From Anaerolineae bacterium (GTDB lineage Bacteria; Chloroflexota; Anaerolineae; JACIWR01), in NCBI GenBank assembly GCA_021162125.1, contig JAGGZG010000358.1:1-23244 (forward strand): a stretch of DNA of 23,244 bases, read 5' to 3'. Shown piece by piece: positions 22,826-23,244 of this stretch. Numbering within the stretch: the first letter of the stretch is position 1; every line of letters starts with the position of its first letter. Both the position numbers and the translations under genes were made by a program. The notes under the pieces were generated by a model. It worked only from the letters and a program-made list of their open reading frames with translations. It did not search any database and was not told the origin of the DNA.

Positions 22826-23244
22826 TTGATCAGACAGTTTGGCCTGCGTGATTTCTCGTCCGTTGGCAAGTTGCAGCGTCATGGTATCCTGCTTGGTTTG
22901 GAGGAAGCGTTCACCCGGTCCTATCGTCCGCTTTTGGCCGCGATGGCCGCCTATCTGACTGCGCACGGGATGGGCACGTGCACCTACGTGAGCGTTGACG
23001 ATGAAAGCGGAGCAGTCGAGGGCTTCGTCCAGGTGCGCCTCCGTCGCAACCGCCCAGAAGCAGACGTGGTCTTCCTGGCTCCGGCTCTGCACGAGGCGGA
23101 CGATCTCGGCCAGGTCTGGGTCCGGCTGTTGAAGCACGGGTGTCTTGACGTGGCCGGGCGGGGCGTGAAACGTATCTTTGCTCGCCTGCCGGAGGGTGGT
23201 CCTGAGGTGGAGCCTTTTCGGCAGGCCGGGTTCGGGGTGTACAC
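22826..23244 (+). CDS. Partial gene, GNAT-acetyltransferase-like, TTG start, runs off the window
   Basis: An open frame from TTG 22826 continues to the window edge (139 complete codons). It begins LIRQFGLRDFSSVGKLQRHG and includes AMAAYLTAHGMGTCTYVSVDD, GFVQVRLRRNRPEADVVFLAP and GVKRIFARLPEG...PFRQAGFGVYT. The strand order and the final 'F.xAGF..Y' pattern resemble the first half of a GNAT-type acetyltransferase domain, but no acetyl-CoA loop can be confirmed in the part seen. The start is set by TAAGAGGTGATC (22813-22824), almost a full match to the 16S rRNA 3' end; an in-frame stop at 22820 rules out anything longer. A promoter lies 40 bp upstream. Reading frames on the other strand over this stretch look like shadows of this gene. 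Confidence 0.7.
   Translation, partial: MIRQFGLRDFSSVGKLQRHGILLGLEEAFTRSYRPLLAAMAAYLTAHGMGTCTYVSVDDESGAVEGFVQVRLRRNRPEADVVFLAPALHEADDLGQVWVRLLKHGCLDVAGRGVKRIFARLPEGGPEVEPFRQAGFGVY

Overview
The window looks like a chromosomal segment from a member of the Chloroflexota, probably an uncultured Anaerolineae-like lineage. This is inferred from protein style, not from a marker gene. The pointers are a secreted hydrolase ending in an LYLPIVLK motif, a MacA-like adaptor with long [GS]P[ST] helical repeats, a bacterial phosphosulfolactate-synthase-family protein, GAF-rich histidine kinases and moderately high GC. No rRNA, tRNA, CRISPR array or intact transposase was found.

The left part (1-5700, + strand) holds two hairpins, a truncated and frameshifted MacB-type permease remnant, then a MacA-like adaptor, an intact MacB-like permease and a secreted Fn3-containing alpha/beta hydrolase. 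A gene-free stretch of about 520 bp follows. It contains a MITE-like inverted-repeat element.

The middle part (5702-11814, + strand) is a run of probable lipid or small-molecule enzymes. They are a two-domain PEP-synthase-like (rifampin-phosphotransferase-like) enzyme, a PlsY-like membrane acyltransferase, a decayed MFS-transporter tail, a lipase-like hydrolase, an extended SDR epimerase/dehydratase and a MacB/LolD-type ABC ATPase. The ATPase has no permease beside it, while the MacA/permease pair upstream has no ATPase, so the two sets may work together.

The right-centre part (21281 down to 11839, - strand) is one closely packed series. It comprises a MrfA/Hrq1-like helicase with an HNH nuclease domain inserted in its C-terminal half, a ComA-family protein, MltG, a LivJ-type lipoprotein, a soluble GAF-GAF histidine kinase, an OmpR-type regulator and a REC-Roadblock protein. 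A good promoter lies just before the helicase. The lipoprotein-kinase-regulator-regulator block looks like a signalling module whose last member acts through protein contacts, not DNA.

The right end (21630-23244, + strand) holds a promoter and a membrane-anchored protein of unknown function. Next come a strong intrinsic terminator, which may close a small RNA, and the start of a TTG-initiated, GNAT-like gene that runs off the window.
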